DNA from: Hymenobacter cyanobacteriorum | GTDB lineage: Bacteria; Bacteroidota; Bacteroidia; Cytophagales; Hymenobacteraceae | Assembly: GCF_022631375.1 (NCBI RefSeq) | Contig: NZ_JALBGC010000004.1 | Location: forward strand, 186,001 to 250,000 | Direction: 5' to 3' | Length of the DNA: 64,000 nt | Shown here: positions 48,835-57,749 of the stretch, piece after piece | Layout of the letters: every line of letters begins with the position of its first letter | Position numbering within the stretch: the stretch's first letter is position 1 | Program-made: the position numbers and the translations under genes | The notes under the pieces: model-generated | Told to the model about the DNA's origin: nothing | What the model saw: the letters and a program-made list of their open reading frames with translations, nothing else | Database searches by the model: none

Positions 48835-49659
48835 TTACTTCGCAAAAAGCTCGTTCAGCTGGCCCGCCAGGCGAATGCCGGCCTTCAGCACCTGCTGCTG
48901 GGCCACGGGGCCGAAGGTGGGGTAGAAGTGCCAGTCGAACTTGGGATTGGTGGCCGCCGCTGCATAAATCGGGGTGCACAGCTGGTACGACTCGAACACC
49001 CAGGTCGTGATGTCGTCCTTCTGCCACTGCTTGATTTCGGCGGGCGTGGCGTGGTCATAGGTCGCGCTCATCTCGGTGAAAGTGAAGCCGGGGTATTCCA
49101 GAATGGCCGTATCCCACACGCTGTGCAGGTTGCTGTCGTCCTTGGCGCGCCAGTTCACGGCAATGGTGTTGCCGCCTTTGTCTTCGGCGTGGCCCACGTG
49201 CAGGGGCTGGTGCACGTCGCCCACAATGTGGATGAGGAACTTGAGGGCTACGCGCTTCTCGTCGGCGGTTTTCTTGGGGTCTTTCAGGTCGCGGCGGGCC
49301 TGCAGCAAGGCAGTGTAGGCGTTGGTGGGCGCGGCCGGGGCCAGCAGGGCGGGGTCGTTCAGCTGCTTCACGAAAGCGGCAAAGTCGAGGCCGCTGGCCA
49401 CGTTGAGGTAGTGCCAGGGGGCCGTTTCCTTGTACTGCGGGTCGGCGCGCAGCTCGTCGGCCCAGGTGCTCACCAGGGGCATGGTTTCCCAGCCCAGAAT
49501 CTGACTAACCTGCTGGCGGGCAGCGGGCGTGAGGTGGTTTTCGGCAATGCGGGCCACGGCCCGGTGGCCCAGCACGCCCCAGGCGCGGCCGGCGTGCGGC
49601 GCGGCCATCAGCAACATAACGACTAAAACCAGCGACCGGGCACCCAAAGAACGAAGCAT
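48835..49659 (-). CDS. Secreted S1/P1-type zinc nuclease
   Basis: 274 residues, ATG at 49659. A signal peptide ends before AWGVLGHRAVARIAE, giving a mature N-terminal Trp that is itself a zinc ligand in this family. Other ligand motifs follow: STWADELRAD, WHYLNV, FLIHIVGDVHQPLHVGHAEDKGGN and NLHSVWDTAIL. These enzymes cut single-stranded DNA and RNA and often remove 3'-phosphates. The product is likely periplasmic or exported for nutrient scavenging. A broken tail of a paralogue lies at 47570-47620. Confidence 0.93.
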   Translation of the reverse strand: MLRSLGARSLVLVVMLLMAAPHAGRAWGVLGHRAVARIAENHLTPAARQQVSQILGWETMPLVSTWADELRADPQYKETAPWHYLNVASGLDFAAFVKQLNDPALLAPAAPTNAYTALLQARRDLKDPKKTADEKRVALKFLIHIVGDVHQPLHVGHAEDKGGNTIAVNWRAKDDSNLHSVWDTAILEYPGFTFTEMSATYDHATPAEIKQWQKDDITTWVFESYQLCTPIYAAAATNPKFDWHFYPTFGPVAQQQVLKAGIRLAGQLNELFAK

Positions 49660-49858
49660 GCGAAAGTTGAAATAAAAGAAGGGGGAAGAAACCGGACTTT
49701 ACCCGGATGAAATTGACGTAATGCCCGCCAAACCACAAAGCTACACCCAAACCGGCATTGGCCGGGAATCGGTAATTATGAATATTCGAACAGAACCCCT
49801 AGCTTTACCTCTTCACCTCTGCCCGCCGATTTAGCCCGGCGGCGCTATTCAACCCTTC

Positions 49859-50281
49859 ATGGAGCTGCATCCGCTCGTCGATTCCCCGGCCGTTTTTATT
49901 GCCCACGATTCCGTAAACCATTGTTTGTATGCCGACTGGCGCGGCGACTACAACCAGGAAATGTCGCGCTCGACCTGCCGCATGCTGCTGGCCGTGCAGC
50001 ACCAGCGCCCCTGTCCCAAGCTGCTGAACGACTATTCGAGCATGACGCGCAGCACCGTGCAGCTCACGCAGTGGGGCGAGCAGTGGCTGGCCGACATGCA
50101 GGCCGCCGGCCTGCGCTGCATTGCCTGGGTGCTGCCCAACGACCCCCTGGCCCGCCAGGTAACCGAAGAAATCGTGCAGGCCATCGATGCGCCCCGGGTG
50201 GTGGTGTTTCAGGACGTGGCCTCGGCCTATTCGTGGTTGCGCCAGCAGGTAGTGCCGGGCGGGGTACTATCGAATAATTAG
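49859..50281 (+). CDS. STAS/SpoIIAA-like domain protein
   Basis: 140 residues, ATG at 49859. CLYADWRGDYNQEMSRSTCRMLLAVQHQRPCPKLLNDYSSM and VQAIDAPRVVVFQDVASAYSWLRQQ have the alternating beta-alpha pattern and the strand-loop ending common to small SpoIIAA/STAS-like proteins in Hymenobacter relatives. No catalytic motif is seen. Function unknown. It is monocistronic, and a REP-like palindrome follows. Confidence 0.6.
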   Translation: MELHPLVDSPAVFIAHDSVNHCLYADWRGDYNQEMSRSTCRMLLAVQHQRPCPKLLNDYSSMTRSTVQLTQWGEQWLADMQAAGLRCIAWVLPNDPLARQVTEEIVQAIDAPRVVVFQDVASAYSWLRQQVVPGGVLSNN

Positions 50282-50319
50282 GAGTAGGGGGAAGGCGAGG
50301 GGAAAGAGTCTTGGACGCA

Positions 50320-50434
50320 CGTCATGCCGGGCGCAGCCGGGGCATCTCGCGTGTGGCAGTGAATCTGCCGTTCGCATCACTGACCTTCAGTTCAACGATG
50401 CAAGCGAGATGCCCCGGCTGCGCTCGGCACGACG
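50320..50434. repeat. REP-like palindrome (31-base arms)
   Basis: Arms at 50320-50350 and 50404-50434 are complementary with two G-U-type mismatches and a 53-base loop. The arm starts CGTCATGCCGGGCGC and ends GCATCTCGC, related to the palindrome at 36662-36749. It fills most of the gap between two rightward genes. Confidence 0.85.
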
Positions 50435-50463
50435 TTCTTGCGTAACTCTTCCCAATCCTGCCC

Positions 50464-51423
50464 ATGCCCGCCACCTACACCAACCCTGTCTTCGACGACA
50501 ACTTTCCCGACCCCACCATCCTGCGCGCGCCTGATGGCTGGTATTACGCCTACGGCACCCAGACCAAGCGCGCCGGCCGCATCATTAACCTGCAGGTGGC
50601 CCGCTCGCTGGATTTGGTGGAGTGGGAAGATTTGGGGGAAGGCCTGCCTGAAAAGCCCGTCTGGGCGCAGCAAAGCCAAAAAATATGGGCGCCGCACGTG
50701 AGCCGGCACGCCGGGCGCTACTACCTCTACTACTCGGCCCGGCCCGATGGCGCCGACCACCTGAGCCTGGCCGTGGCAGTGGCCGATGCGCCCGCCGGCC
50801 CGTTCGTGGACTGCGGCCGGCCGCTGCTCGAAGGCCCCGGCTTCACCTGCATCGACCCCATGGCGTTTGATGACCCTGCCACCGGCCAGCGCCTGCTGTA
50901 CTGGGGCTCGGGCTTCGGCCCCATCTGGGTGCGCGAGCTGGCCGAGGACCGGCTCGGCTTCGTGCCCGGCAGCGAGGCCCACGCCGTGGTGCAGCCCAGC
51001 GAAGCTGACTACCATCGCCTGATTGAAGCCGCCTGGGTGCACTACCGGGCCGACTCGGGCTGGTACTACCTGTTTTTTTCGGGCGACAACTGCTGCGGCC
51101 CGCACGCCCACTACGCTGTGCTGGTGGCCCGCGCCCGCCACGCCACCGGCCCTTTCGAAGTGCAGGCGGCCCCGGTGCTGGCTGCCAACGCCCACTGGCA
51201 CGCGCCGGGCCACAACTGTGTCGTGACGGATGCCGCGGGCCACGACTGGCTGGCCTGCCACGCCATCGACCCACGCCAACCCACCTTCGATGCCATCGAC
51301 GACTCGGAAGGCTACTCGCGCCGCGTGCTGGTGCTCGACCGGCTCACCTACTCGGCCGAGGGCTGGCCCGTGGTGGCGGGCGGCTCGCCGTCGTGGCAGC
51401 CGCAGCCCGCGCCGGTGGGGTAG
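50464..51423 (+). CDS. Glycoside hydrolase family 43
   Basis: 319 residues, ATG at 50464. YTNPVFDDNFPDPTILRAPDGWYYAYGTQ is the typical GH43 start with the catalytic-base Asp in the first blade (FPDP). Later IWAPHVSRHAGRYYLYYSA, CIDPMAFDD (pKa modulator Asp) and HYALVARAR-like blades complete a five-bladed propeller; the general acid Glu is probably in IEAAWVHY. No signal peptide is visible, so it is probably cytoplasmic. Substrates in this family are arabinans, xylans or arabino-oligosaccharides; which one is not shown. Confidence 0.9.
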   Translation: MPATYTNPVFDDNFPDPTILRAPDGWYYAYGTQTKRAGRIINLQVARSLDLVEWEDLGEGLPEKPVWAQQSQKIWAPHVSRHAGRYYLYYSARPDGADHLSLAVAVADAPAGPFVDCGRPLLEGPGFTCIDPMAFDDPATGQRLLYWGSGFGPIWVRELAEDRLGFVPGSEAHAVVQPSEADYHRLIEAAWVHYRADSGWYYLFFSGDNCCGPHAHYAVLVARARHATGPFEVQAAPVLAANAHWHAPGHNCVVTDAAGHDWLACHAIDPRQPTFDAIDDSEGYSRRVLVLDRLTYSAEGWPVVAGGSPSWQPQPAPVG

Positions 51424-51558
51424 TTGTTAAACCCTGGCGCGTTAATCTGGTCGAGAGAGGAGCGAAGGATGGAATTGGTCGATTACGGCAACGGATGTGG
51501 TCGATTACGATTGGTGGTTCAGCCTTTCGGCCGGACATTCAGGACCATAACTTACGGG

Positions 51559-52320
51559 ATGCGAACAGACCATTACGCTAGTATCATTCGACTTGTGGGC
51601 CTGCTGTTGATAAACGGGCTGGGCTATTCGGCCCTCGCCCAACAGCCCGCACCCACCGATTCGGCCCAGCTTGCCCCGGCTACGCCCGCCATTGCACCCG
51701 CGCCGGCAGCGGCTGAGGTTCGGCCGCTGCACCGGCGGGTAGGCTTTGTGCTGTCGCTGGACAACCGGGAATCGTTCGTTCAATCGTCGGCCGTGCGCAT
51801 TATTGGGCTGAACGCGGGCATCATGCTGCCCAACCGTCGCTGGCGCGTGGGGCTGGGCGGCTACACGCTCAGCCGCAGCTACGCCGATTTGTATGTGTAC
51901 CAAATCAAGAACGGCAAGCGCACCAAGAAAGTCGTCGATACCCTCACACCGGAACTCAGCCTCACCTACTTCACGCCCAACGTGAGCTACGTGTTTTTGC
52001 AGCGACGCTGGCTCGAAGTCAGCCTGCCGGTGGAGTTTGGCCTGGGCCGCAGCCACTACACCGAAACCAACCAGAACGACTAAGTGAAAACCGACACCCG
52101 CGGCCTGTTCTTCCCCGTCGAGGCCGGCGTGAACGTGCTGGTGAAGCCTTTCCGCTGGGTGGGCGTGAGCGGCAGCGTGGGCTACCGCAAGTCGGTGTTT
52201 GAAATCGACTACAAGGAAGATTTCGACGGCCTGTACTTCAGCTACCGCCTCAACGTGTTCGTGGGAGCCATCTGGCGCGACTGGCGGGCCTACCGCCTCC
52301 AGCGCCACCCTGCCCGGTAG
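51559..52320 (+). pseudogene. Outer-membrane beta-barrel-like protein interrupted by an in-frame TAA
   Basis: From the ATG at 51559 the frame gives a signal peptide (SIIRLVGLLLINGLGYSALAQ), a Pro/Ala linker and amphipathic strands (VGFVLSLDNRE, WRVGLGGYTLSRSYADLYVY, PNVSYVFLQRRWLEVSLPVEFGLGRSHY), then stops at TAA 52081-52083. The same frame goes on at once as VKTDTRGLFFPVEAGVNVLVKPFRWVGVSGSVGYR to 52320 with a final strand ending in aromatic residues. One sense-to-stop change explains this: a single gene of ~253 codons has been broken, or is read through. A sequencing error is possible. Family: generic barrel, function unknown. Confidence 0.75.
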
Positions 52321-52510
52321 GCGAATTACCGCGAAATTTTACTCTGCGTCCCGCGCCGCCCAATTACTTATTCGTCGCACTAGGCCGCCAACGCCTCGGC
52401 ACTCGTTGCGCTTGCCGCGAAATGAAATTTCGCAGTACTCCGCTCGTCAACTCATCCCAAAGGCGTGCCCCGTCCGTATCTTCGGCAGCACTCGTTTTTC
52501 CTGCTGATAC

Positions 52511-54616
52511 ATGGCATTATCATTACCGTTTTCTGGTGTTTTGTCGATGGGGCGCGTGTGGCTTTTGGCTGCTACGGTGACGCTGGCGGCCCTGGCTGGC
52601 TCCGCCCGCGCCCAAGCCCCGGCCGCTACCGCCGAAGCCCACTGCCTGATGCTGCCGCTGGCCCCCGAGCAGCGCGTGCAGCTTTCGGCATTGATTGTAG
52701 AAGCCCAGGTGCGCGATGCCCAAAGCTTCTGGGATGCCGGCCACCATCGCCTTTTCACCCGGCACCGGCTACAGGTATTTTCGGTGCTGAAAGGCCAGCC
52801 CACCGATACTGCCGGCCTGGTGCTGCTCACCGAGGGCGGCCGCCTGGGGCTCGACCAGCAAACCCTTACCAATACCCTGCAGCTCGCGCCCGGCCAGCGC
52901 GGCGTGTTCTTCCTCGCGCCGGCTGCCTGGCCCGGGCTGCCCGGCACCGGCCACCTGCTCACGCCGGTGGGCAGCCAGCAGGGCTTCATCGAAGTAAACC
53001 CCGCCGACGGCACTGCTGCCGAACCCTTCCGCACTTACCCGGCCCTCGACGCCGCCTTTTATCAGCACCTGGCCCGCCTGACGGGCCAGGCGCGGCAGGT
53101 ACTGCAACCGCTACCCGCGTTGCCCAAGCCAGTTGCCGCCCGGCCTGCCGGCACGCTGGCCCCAGTGGTCACGGGCCTCAGCCCGCTCAGTTTACCAGCC
53201 GGAGTGGGGGCGGTGCTCACCATTACGGGCAGTGGCTTTGGCAGCAGCCGGGGCACGGGATTCGTCGAGTTTCGCAATGCCGACGATGGCGGCAATACCC
53301 GCGTGAAAGCCCGCGAAACCGATTATCTCACCTGGACCGATACCCGCATTCAGGTGCGGGTGCCCTCGGCGGGCAGCGGCGGCCGTCCGGCCGGTTCGGG
53401 CCTCGTGCGCGTCACGACCGATGGCCAACTCCAGGCCGAGAGCTTAGCTACGCTTACGGTCATCTACGCCCTCACCAACGTCGAGAGCACCGACGGCACC
53501 ATCCTGCAGCGCCCCAACCACGTGGCTCAGAACGCCAGCGGCGGCATCAGCTTTCAGCTCGGGCCCAATTTCGTGGCCGGCCCCACGGCCGCCTGGCAGC
53601 GCGCGCTGGCAGTGTGGCGCTGCAATACCGGCATGAACTGGGACGGGGCCGCCGGCCCCAGCAATGCCATTGCCGACGACGGCATGAACGTGGTGGCCTT
53701 CGACCAGGGCACACAATTGCCCACCCTGGTGCTGGGCCGCACCACCAGCTATTACCGCGGCTGCTACGCCCCCGATGGCTCGGTGGTATTCTGGGTGAAG
53801 GAAATCGACATGCAGTTCGACGATGCCACTAACTTTCAGTTCGGCCCGGCCACTGCCGTGAGCCCGCAAATCGACTTCGAAACCGTGGCCGTGCACGAGC
53901 TCGGCCACGCCCAGCAGCTCGGCCACCTCATTCTGCCCGGCGCGGTGATGCACTACGCCGTGGCCCGGGGCCAGAACGCCCGCACCCTAAGCGCCGCCAG
54001 CGACATTGCCGGCGGCCGGCAGGTGCTGCGTGTGCGCAGCTTCCGCAACCTGGGCTGTGGCGGCCCGGCCCTGCTGCCGGCCCCGCTCACGGCATTGTCA
54101 GCCACCTACACGGGCGGCCCGGGCCTGAGCTGGACCACCCGCGACGAGTGCTTTCTGAGCAGCTTCGTGGTGGAGCGCAGCGCCGACCGCGACACCACCG
54201 GCTGGCAGCGCGTGGGCACCGTAGCCGCCCGGCCGCCCGCCGCCCAGTATAGCTTCACCGATGCCCAGGCCCCCGCCGGCTTGCACTACTACCGCCTGCG
54301 CCTGGTGCGCCCCGATGGCTCGCTCGACAACGCCGCCCCCGTGCTGCTCAGCTCGGAAGGGGCTACGGCGGGCATTTTCCCCAATCCCGTAACGGGCACG
54401 ACGCTCCAGTTTCAGTACCCGAGCACTGCCGCGGGCGTGGTCACTTTCCGGGTGTACGACGAACAAGGTCGCCTCGTGCGCGCCGTGGCACTCAACGCGT
54501 CGGCGGGCCTGAGCCTGCTTAGCCTGGAGGTAGCTGGCGTGCGTCCCGGCTTCTACCTGCTGCACTGGCAGGATGCGCAGGGCAGCACCGGCAGCCTGAA
54601 GTTTGTGCGGCAATAG
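52511..54616 (+). CDS. Secreted zinc metalloprotease (matrixin-like) with TIG domain and T9SS sorting tail
   Basis: 701 residues from the ATG at 52511; ATG at 52547 (MGRVWLLAATVTLAALAGSARA) also gives a good signal peptide and may be the true start. An IPT/TIG-like domain follows at ~215-320 (PVVTGLSPLSLPAGVGAVLTITGSGFG). The protease core has VAVHELGHAQQLGHLILPG, an HExxHxxxxxH zinc site, with AVMHYAVARG supplying the Met-turn. The end (GIFPNPVTGTTLQFQYP to FYLLHWQDAQGSTGSLKFVRQ) is a type A T9SS sorting domain, so it is exported and attached to the outer surface. Confidence 0.88.
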   Translation: MALSLPFSGVLSMGRVWLLAATVTLAALAGSARAQAPAATAEAHCLMLPLAPEQRVQLSALIVEAQVRDAQSFWDAGHHRLFTRHRLQVFSVLKGQPTDTAGLVLLTEGGRLGLDQQTLTNTLQLAPGQRGVFFLAPAAWPGLPGTGHLLTPVGSQQGFIEVNPADGTAAEPFRTYPALDAAFYQHLARLTGQARQVLQPLPALPKPVAARPAGTLAPVVTGLSPLSLPAGVGAVLTITGSGFGSSRGTGFVEFRNADDGGNTRVKARETDYLTWTDTRIQVRVPSAGSGGRPAGSGLVRVTTDGQLQAESLATLTVIYALTNVESTDGTILQRPNHVAQNASGGISFQLGPNFVAGPTAAWQRALAVWRCNTGMNWDGAAGPSNAIADDGMNVVAFDQGTQLPTLVLGRTTSYYRGCYAPDGSVVFWVKEIDMQFDDATNFQFGPATAVSPQIDFETVAVHELGHAQQLGHLILPGAVMHYAVARGQNARTLSAASDIAGGRQVLRVRSFRNLGCGGPALLPAPLTALSATYTGGPGLSWTTRDECFLSSFVVERSADRDTTGWQRVGTVAARPPAAQYSFTDAQAPAGLHYYRLRLVRPDGSLDNAAPVLLSSEGATAGIFPNPVTGTTLQFQYPSTAAGVVTFRVYDEQGRLVRAVALNASAGLSLLSLEVAGVRPGFYLLHWQDAQGSTGSLKFVRQ

Positions 54617-54627
54617 TCCCCCCAGTT

Positions 54628-55155
54628 CTACAGGCTGCGGCCGGTGGGCGCGGCTACGGCCAGCGCGGCCGGTGCCACCTCGTAGCGGCCCAGCTGAGCC
54701 TCGTCGAGGTTGCCATTCAGCCACTCGCTCTCAATATTGGCCCCCAGCTTTTTGTAGAAGCCAATGGCCGGCTCGTTCCAGTCGAGCACCTGCCACTTCA
54801 TGCGCACTGCTCCGGTGGCGCGGGCTTCGGCCACCACGGCATCGAATAACAGGCGCCCCAGGCCTCCACGCCGGGCCGCCTCCGTCACCACTAGGTCTTC
54901 GAGGTAAAGCATACGACCTTTCCAGGTCGAGTAAGCCGTGTAGTACAGCGCCAAGCCGATGATTTGGGCTGCCTCATCCTCTAGCACGAAAAAGCCGAAA
55001 ATGGGGTCTGGCCCGAAGCCGTCGCGCTGCATGGCGGCCAGCGTGTTGGTCACGGCCTCCGGGGCTTTCTCGTATTCGGCCAGCTCCTGAATCAGGCCCA
55101 GCACCTGGGGCAGGTCGGTTTCCACGCCGCGGCGCAGAGTTACATTGTTATCCAT
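54628..55155 (-). CDS. GNAT-family N-acetyltransferase
   Basis: 175 residues from the ATG at 55155 (MDNNVTLRRG). The acetyl-CoA site is seen in LYLEDLVVTEAARRGGLGRLLFDAVVAEAR (R/Q-x-x-G-x-G/A), and GVETDLPQVLGLIQELAEYEKAPEAV is the usual start of the spermidine/diamine-acetyltransferase-like subgroup, as is MKWQVLDWNEPAIGFYKKLGA. A small-amine substrate is likely but not certain. It converges on the protease gene. Confidence 0.9.
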   Translation of the reverse strand: MDNNVTLRRGVETDLPQVLGLIQELAEYEKAPEAVTNTLAAMQRDGFGPDPIFGFFVLEDEAAQIIGLALYYTAYSTWKGRMLYLEDLVVTEAARRGGLGRLLFDAVVAEARATGAVRMKWQVLDWNEPAIGFYKKLGANIESEWLNGNLDEAQLGRYEVAPAALAVAAPTGRSL

Positions 55156-55313
55156 ATCAACCCTAAAAAAAGTACGGAAAGTAAATTGGGCTGCCGCCGC
55201 ACTTGCAGCAACAGCCCAATTCAATTACTCAGCAGCTAGTATCAGCTAATAAGTCGTTTCGGCGTCGTTCACGAAATTCATGACATCCGCGCTGAATCCG
55301 ACAAATCCGTGTT

Positions 55314-55544
55314 CTACATCTGCGGCTGCATCTTTTTGATGTCTTCGGTGGCGTTCACCGCGTTCAGCTCGCGGTATTGCTCGGGCTGCTTGGCGCCCTT
55401 GGTGGTGTCGGGCGCAGCGGGCAGGTCTGGCAGCTTGGCGGTGACGATGTCCTCGTCCTCGTTATCAACCGAGGGGCCGCACGAAGGCAGCGTGAGCGAC
55501 AGCAGGGCAGCGGCCAGCAGGCCGGGGAGGAGCGTTTTTTTCAT
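55314..55544 (-). CDS. Small lipoprotein of unknown function
   Basis: 76 residues, ATG at 55544. The N-terminus MKKTLLPGLLAAALLSLTLPSC is a lipoprotein signal with a lipobox Cys at residue 22 (LPSC). The mature part is acidic and without recognised domains (SVDNEDEDIVTAKL). Probably anchored to a membrane. Confidence 0.75.
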   Translation of the reverse strand: MKKTLLPGLLAAALLSLTLPSCGPSVDNEDEDIVTAKLPDLPAAPDTTKGAKQPEQYRELNAVNATEDIKKMQPQM

Positions 55545-55658
55545 GGGTGAAGTTGCAAATAGGGGCGCAAGTTACGCACGCCCGGCGGCTTGCGATACGG
55601 AAATGTTGCGGGCGGGGCTGCGGGGCGGCAAGTAAAAACGGCGGATATTTGCCCGCCC

Positions 55659-56426
55659 ATGCCCGTCCCGCTCTCCGTCGTCATCATCACCTTCAACGAA
55701 GAAGCCAACATTGCCCGCTGCCTTCAGGCGCTGGGCACCGTGGCCGACGACGTGCTGGTCGTCGATTCCTTCTCGACCGATAACACCGTCGACATCTGCC
55801 GCCAGCACGGCGCGCGCGTCATCCAACACGCTTTCGCCGGCTACGTCGAACAGAAAAACTACGCCACCAGCCAGGCCCAATTCGACCACGTGCTGCAGCT
55901 CGACGCCGACGAAGTCCTCACCGACGAGCTGCGCCAGGCCATCCAGGCCGCCAAGGCCAACTGGCAGCACGCTGCCTACTCGCTGGCCCGCCTCACCAAC
56001 TACTGCGGCCACTGGGTGCGCCACGGCGGCTGGTACCCCGACCGCAAGCTGCGCCTCTACGACCGCCGCCTGGGCCGTTGGACGGGCCTGCTGCTACACG
56101 AAAAGTTCGAAGTAAACCCCGACCTCACCACCGCGCCGCTGGCCGGCCACGCCCTGCACTACAGCTACCACAGCATCGCGCAGCACGTCACGCAGCTCAA
56201 TAAGTTCACCAGCATCACGGCCCAAGAGCTGGCCCTGCGCGGCAAAACGCAAGTCGGCCTGTTTCACCTGCTGCTCAAGCCGCTCTGGAAATTCGTGCAC
56301 GGCTACGTCTTCCGTCTCGGCTTCCTCGACGGCTTCGCGGGCCTGTGCATCGCCGGCATCTCGGCCTGGGGCGTGTTCCTGAAATTCGCCAAGCTGAAAA
56401 CCCGCACCGAGCAAGCCCCCGCATGA
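55659..56426 (+). CDS. Glycosyltransferase family 2 (LPS core type, WaaE/KdtX-like)
   Basis: 255 residues from the ATG at 55659. VPLSVVIITFNEEANIARCL is the GT2 nucleotide-sugar start, with VDDVLVVDSFSTDNTVDI, LQLDADEVL (metal-binding DxD) and NYCGHWVRHGGWYPDRKLRLYDRRLGRW, typical of the WaaE/KdtX subgroup that adds a glucose to the lipopolysaccharide core. The end has amphipathic or membrane helices (FRLGFLDGFAGLCIAGISAW). The ATGA overlap couples it to a GT9 heptosyltransferase-like gene, consistent with LPS core assembly. Confidence 0.9.
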   Translation: MPVPLSVVIITFNEEANIARCLQALGTVADDVLVVDSFSTDNTVDICRQHGARVIQHAFAGYVEQKNYATSQAQFDHVLQLDADEVLTDELRQAIQAAKANWQHAAYSLARLTNYCGHWVRHGGWYPDRKLRLYDRRLGRWTGLLLHEKFEVNPDLTTAPLAGHALHYSYHSIAQHVTQLNKFTSITAQELALRGKTQVGLFHLLLKPLWKFVHGYVFRLGFLDGFAGLCIAGISAWGVFLKFAKLKTRTEQAPA

Positions 56427-57472
56427 GCCCGGAAACTCCCCCCACCTTCCTCGTTTCGCGCACCGACGCCATCGGCGACGTCGTCCTCACCCTGCCCGTG
56501 TGCGGCCGCCTGAAGGAACTGCACCCCGGTTGCCGGGTAGTGCTCATCGGCCGCAGCTACACGGCCGCCGTAGCCGCTGCCTGCCCCTGGGTCAACGATT
56601 TTCTGAATCTGGATGAGCTGCAGCCGCTGCCCGAGTTGCAGCAGGTCGCCGCCCTGCGCCAATTCGGCGCGGCGGCCATCGTCCACGTTTTCCCCAATAA
56701 GCTGCTGGCCCGCCTTGCCCAAAAGGCCCGAATTCCGGTGCGCATCGGCACGCGCAGCCGCTGGCAGCACTGGCTCACCTGCAACCGGCTGGTGGCCCTG
56801 AGCCGCCGCCACTCGCCTCTGCACGAAGCCCAGCTAAATCTGCAGCTCCTCCAGCCTCTGGGCGGCACTGCCGAAACGCCACTGCCCGCCGTGGCCCCGC
56901 TCGTGCACCTAGAAGCCGCCGAGCCGCTGGCCGAAACCTGGCAGCAGCTCCTGAACCAGCGCCGCCCTGGCCAGCTCAACGTCATCCTGCACCCGCGCAG
57001 CCGTGGCAGTGCCCGCGAATGGGGCCTCGACAACTTCGCCCGCCTCGCCCAGCTGCTGCACGCGGCCGGCCACCGCGTTTTCATCACCGGCACGGCCGCA
57101 GAAGGGGAGGAGCTGGCCGGCTGGCTGCGCGAAAATGCCGCTTTCCTCGCCGCCGACCTCACCGGCCAGCTCAGCCTGCCGCAGTTCATCGCTTTCATCG
57201 CCGCCGCCGATGGCCTCGTGGCCGGCAGCACCGGCCCGCTGCACCTGGCCGCGGCGCTGGGCCGCCACGCATTGGGCCTGTACCCGCCCATCCGGCCCAT
57301 GCACCCTGGCCGCTGGGCCCCGCTGGGCCCGCACGCTGGTTTCCTGGTTTTCGACAAGCCCGACTGCCAGGATTGCCGCACCCAGCCCGCCGCCTGCACC
57401 TGCATTCGAGCCATCGAGCCGCTGGCAGTGGCCGCGCGCGTGCTGGCCTGGGAGCCGCTGGCAATCGAATAA
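56423..57472 (+). CDS. Glycosyltransferase family 9 (heptosyltransferase-like)
   Basis: 349 residues from the ATG at 56423, overlapping the GT2 stop by four bases. FLVSRTDAIGDVVLTLPVCGRLKELHPGCRVVLIG is the GT9 N-terminus (R-x-D-x-IGD). The C-terminal half has NVILHPRSRGSAREWGLDNFARLAQLL and DGLVAGSTGPLHLAAALG, the heptosyltransferase nucleotide-binding signature. It has an unusual Cys-rich end (DCQDCRTQPAACTC). The likely role is adding a sugar to the LPS core in the cytoplasm next to the GT2 product. Confidence 0.9.
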   Translation: MSPETPPTFLVSRTDAIGDVVLTLPVCGRLKELHPGCRVVLIGRSYTAAVAAACPWVNDFLNLDELQPLPELQQVAALRQFGAAAIVHVFPNKLLARLAQKARIPVRIGTRSRWQHWLTCNRLVALSRRHSPLHEAQLNLQLLQPLGGTAETPLPAVAPLVHLEAAEPLAETWQQLLNQRRPGQLNVILHPRSRGSAREWGLDNFARLAQLLHAAGHRVFITGTAAEGEELAGWLRENAAFLAADLTGQLSLPQFIAFIAAADGLVAGSTGPLHLAAALGRHALGLYPPIRPMHPGRWAPLGPHAGFLVFDKPDCQDCRTQPAACTCIRAIEPLAVAARVLAWEPLAIE

Positions 57473-57749
57473 GTTCCGCTTTCCGTCGGCAAACAAAGCC
57501 CTGTTCATCTAGTTAGTTTGCGGCTTGCTGGCTTTTGTGCAACCTAGCGGCCGTTGCAATCCGTACATCGGATACTGAGCCGTGCCGCGAGTGCTGCTGT
57601 TTGATGCGCTATCAAACGGCAAACCGTTGCTGCGGCATGGCAGGCAACGCGCCCACCCCTCGTTTGTGAGTTGCCGGTGCCCGCCAGGTAATTTGTTCTA
57701 ATTCTCTATTCTTTCGTAGGTTTCGACCTGCAATTTTCCCCGCCCCAGT
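57473..57749. promoter_or_regulatory. Leader region of the sigma-factor gene with a TTTGAT/ATCAAA palindrome
   Basis: No gene is visible in these 277 bases. TTTGAT (57600-57605) and ATCAAA (57611-57616) form a perfect inverted repeat with a five-base spacer, 134 bases before the sigma-factor ATG. It could be a regulator site. I cannot point to a confident promoter. Confidence 0.45.

Noticed and set aside
52465..53832. 455-codon Arg/Pro-rich plus-strand frame overlapping the protease gene
   Set aside because: Out-of-frame shadow of the metalloprotease, which has a signal peptide, zinc site and sorting tail.
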